Of a stretch of 14,999 bases of DNA, positions 14,075 through 14,999 are shown piece by piece (the first letter of the stretch is position 1; every line of letters starts with the position of its first letter). The notes below the pieces were generated by a model. That model did not search any database. It saw nothing but the letters and a program-made list of their open reading frames with translations, and was not told where the DNA came from. The position numbers and the translations under genes were made by a program. The DNA is from Paracoccaceae bacterium (GTDB lineage: Bacteria; Pseudomonadota; Alphaproteobacteria; Rhodobacterales; Rhodobacteraceae), in the NCBI GenBank assembly GCA_021767525.1, contig JAASTF010000049.1, positions 1 through 14,999 of the forward strand, read 5' to 3'.

Positions 14075-14916
14075 AGCTCTTGCTGCGGGGCCAGATCGGC
14101 CATTTCGGTGGCCAGCACCTCGAACCTGTTGGCCATGATCTCGTGCTGGACCGCGTTCAGCAATTCGTACACGCGGCGCATCGCGGGATCTTCCAGCGCC
14201 TCGGCATAGCGTTCCAACTCGTCCGCATCGAACGCATCATAGGTATAGGCAGCGCCCGCCAGCGCGTTACGGCGCAGATCGGTGCGCAGCTCGTCGCGCC
14301 CCGCCGCCAGCGCCGCACGCAGCGCCGCTTCGTCCAGCCGCCGCTCCAGCACACCGGCGGCCGACGCCGCCATCAGGAACCGCACCTGGATTTCTTCGAC
14401 CGCGCGGACGCTGGCATCGTCGCTGCTGATAGCATCGTTCATCCGCTGATACAGCTCCACCTTGGGCGAGCCTTCGGCGACGAGCTGCGCAAAAAGCGCC
14501 TCGCCCCGGTCCAGCTTGGCCGCACGATCCGTCACCTGGTGCGACGCGTTCTCGGCCTCGACCAGCCGTTCGCCCAACGGCGAGGCATAAAACTCGACCG
14601 CGTTCATCAGGTCATCCTGGTCCAGCGTTTCGGCCAGGATCGATACAGCCATGTTGTGCATCACTTGTGTATCGAAAACACGCTCGGCCAGGCGGGTCCA
14701 TTGCGCGCCGAAATCGCCAGCCTCGCGGCCCAGCATCCGGGGGGCGTTTTCCGCCGAAAGCGCGATCGAGTCCAGCGCCACGTCAAACCCCGTCGTCGCC
14801 AGAAACGCCTCGATCCGGTCGCGGTCTGCGGCACGGGCGGGCGCGGCCTGCGCCAACACCAGCGCGGCGACGGCGAAAAGCACGGGGATCAGGTGAAATA
14901 CCGGGCGGGCAAGCAT
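14071..14916 (-). CDS. Secreted DUF2059 protein, first of a tandem pair
   Basis: A 281-residue exported protein. The signal peptide has its hydrophobic core at about residues 9-23 and a probable cut after APARA (residue 29). No lipobox or later membrane segment is seen. The DUF2059 signature is NAVEFYASPLGERLVEAENA (105-124), and a weaker copy of the same pattern occurs near the end (LERYAEALEDPAMRRVYELLNAVQHEIM, in the 234-261 range), as in its neighbour. The two proteins are similar in length, layout and motif but clearly diverged, pointing to an old duplication. The start at 14916 has a good GGAGG 5 nt upstream. It heads the pair; a TTGACA -35 box lies upstream. Function is unknown. Confidence 0.82.
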   Translation of the reverse strand: MLARPVFHLIPVLFAVAALVLAQAAPARAADRDRIEAFLATTGFDVALDSIALSAENAPRMLGREAGDFGAQWTRLAERVFDTQVMHNMAVSILAETLDQDDLMNAVEFYASPLGERLVEAENASHQVTDRAAKLDRGEALFAQLVAEGSPKVELYQRMNDAISSDDASVRAVEEIQVRFLMAASAAGVLERRLDEAALRAALAAGRDELRTDLRRNALAGAAYTYDAFDADELERYAEALEDPAMRRVYELLNAVQHEIMANRFEVLATEMADLAPQQEL

Positions 14917-14952
14917 GGGGCCTCCATCGGGCTAGGGGTTGCGGCAAAGCCT

Positions 14953-14981
14953 AAGGCATTTGTTTTCGCAGGCAATGTCAA
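14953..14981 (-). promoter_or_regulatory. Candidate promoter of the DUF2059 pair
   Basis: A perfect minus-strand TTGACA at 14976-14981 is the only promoter-like element upstream of the pair. At 17 bp the -10 would be TGCCTT (14953-14958), a poor match. A short palindrome GCCTAAGGC (14949-14957) covers that position and might be an operator. Confidence 0.4.
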
Positions 14982-14999
14982 AACGCCCCTTGAACCCCA

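Noticed and set aside
1..14999. Mobile elements, CRISPR arrays, defence systems, tRNA genes
   Set aside because: No transposase or integrase motifs, no regularly spaced repeats, no tRNA T-loop and acceptor pairing, and nearly all the DNA is filled by recognised chromosomal genes.

Overview
The window looks like core chromosome of a high-GC alphaproteobacterium, most probably a Rhodobacteraceae (Roseobacter-group) member. This rests on gene content, not on a search: a ChpT histidine phosphotransferase, an ornithine-lipid olsB-olsA pair, DUF3553 and DUF6614-type small proteins, and an L21 ribosomal protein fused to a helix-hairpin-helix domain. Sixteen protein genes are supported, thirteen on the minus strand. 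I see no rRNA, tRNA, CRISPR array, insertion sequence, integrase or phage gene.

Layout in + coordinates. Positions 1-181 hold a plus-strand terminator and a short block resembling the end of the nearby carboxypeptidase gene. A small DUF6614-type gene follows (182-532, +). A minus-strand group trmJ -> ctaA -> M32 carboxypeptidase covers 707-4135: tRNA modification, heme A synthesis for cytochrome oxidase, and peptide turnover. A divergent ThiE/TenI-like gene (4305-4934, +) meets the olsB -> olsA operon (4931-6534, -) tail to tail. Next come a DUF3553 gene (-) and chpT (+), divergent with 27 bp between them. chpT meets proA tail to tail.

From 7449 to 13058 the minus strand reads rplU -> rpmA -> [terminator] -> lysE-like -> GNAT -> obgE -> proB -> proA. 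This is the familiar alphaproteobacterial cluster linking large-subunit ribosomal proteins, the ribosome-assembly GTPase Obg and the first two proline-synthesis enzymes, with an exporter and an acetyltransferase in the middle. Two tandem, translationally coupled DUF2059 secreted proteins (13250-14916, -) lie upstream of rplU.

The window is compact. Four same-strand pairs overlap by ATGA, obgE and proB overlap by 13 nt with a GTG start, and both gene-to-gene convergent junctions from thiE onward share a 4-bp palindrome (TTAA, CTAG) that supplies both stop codons. I found no new multi-gene system. The points most worth a second look are the L21 fusion, the 11-bp-phased direct repeats at the olsBA promoter, the tandem DUF2059 pair, the ThiE homologue lacking canonical residues, the rplU leader hairpin, and the carboxypeptidase-like relic at the left edge.
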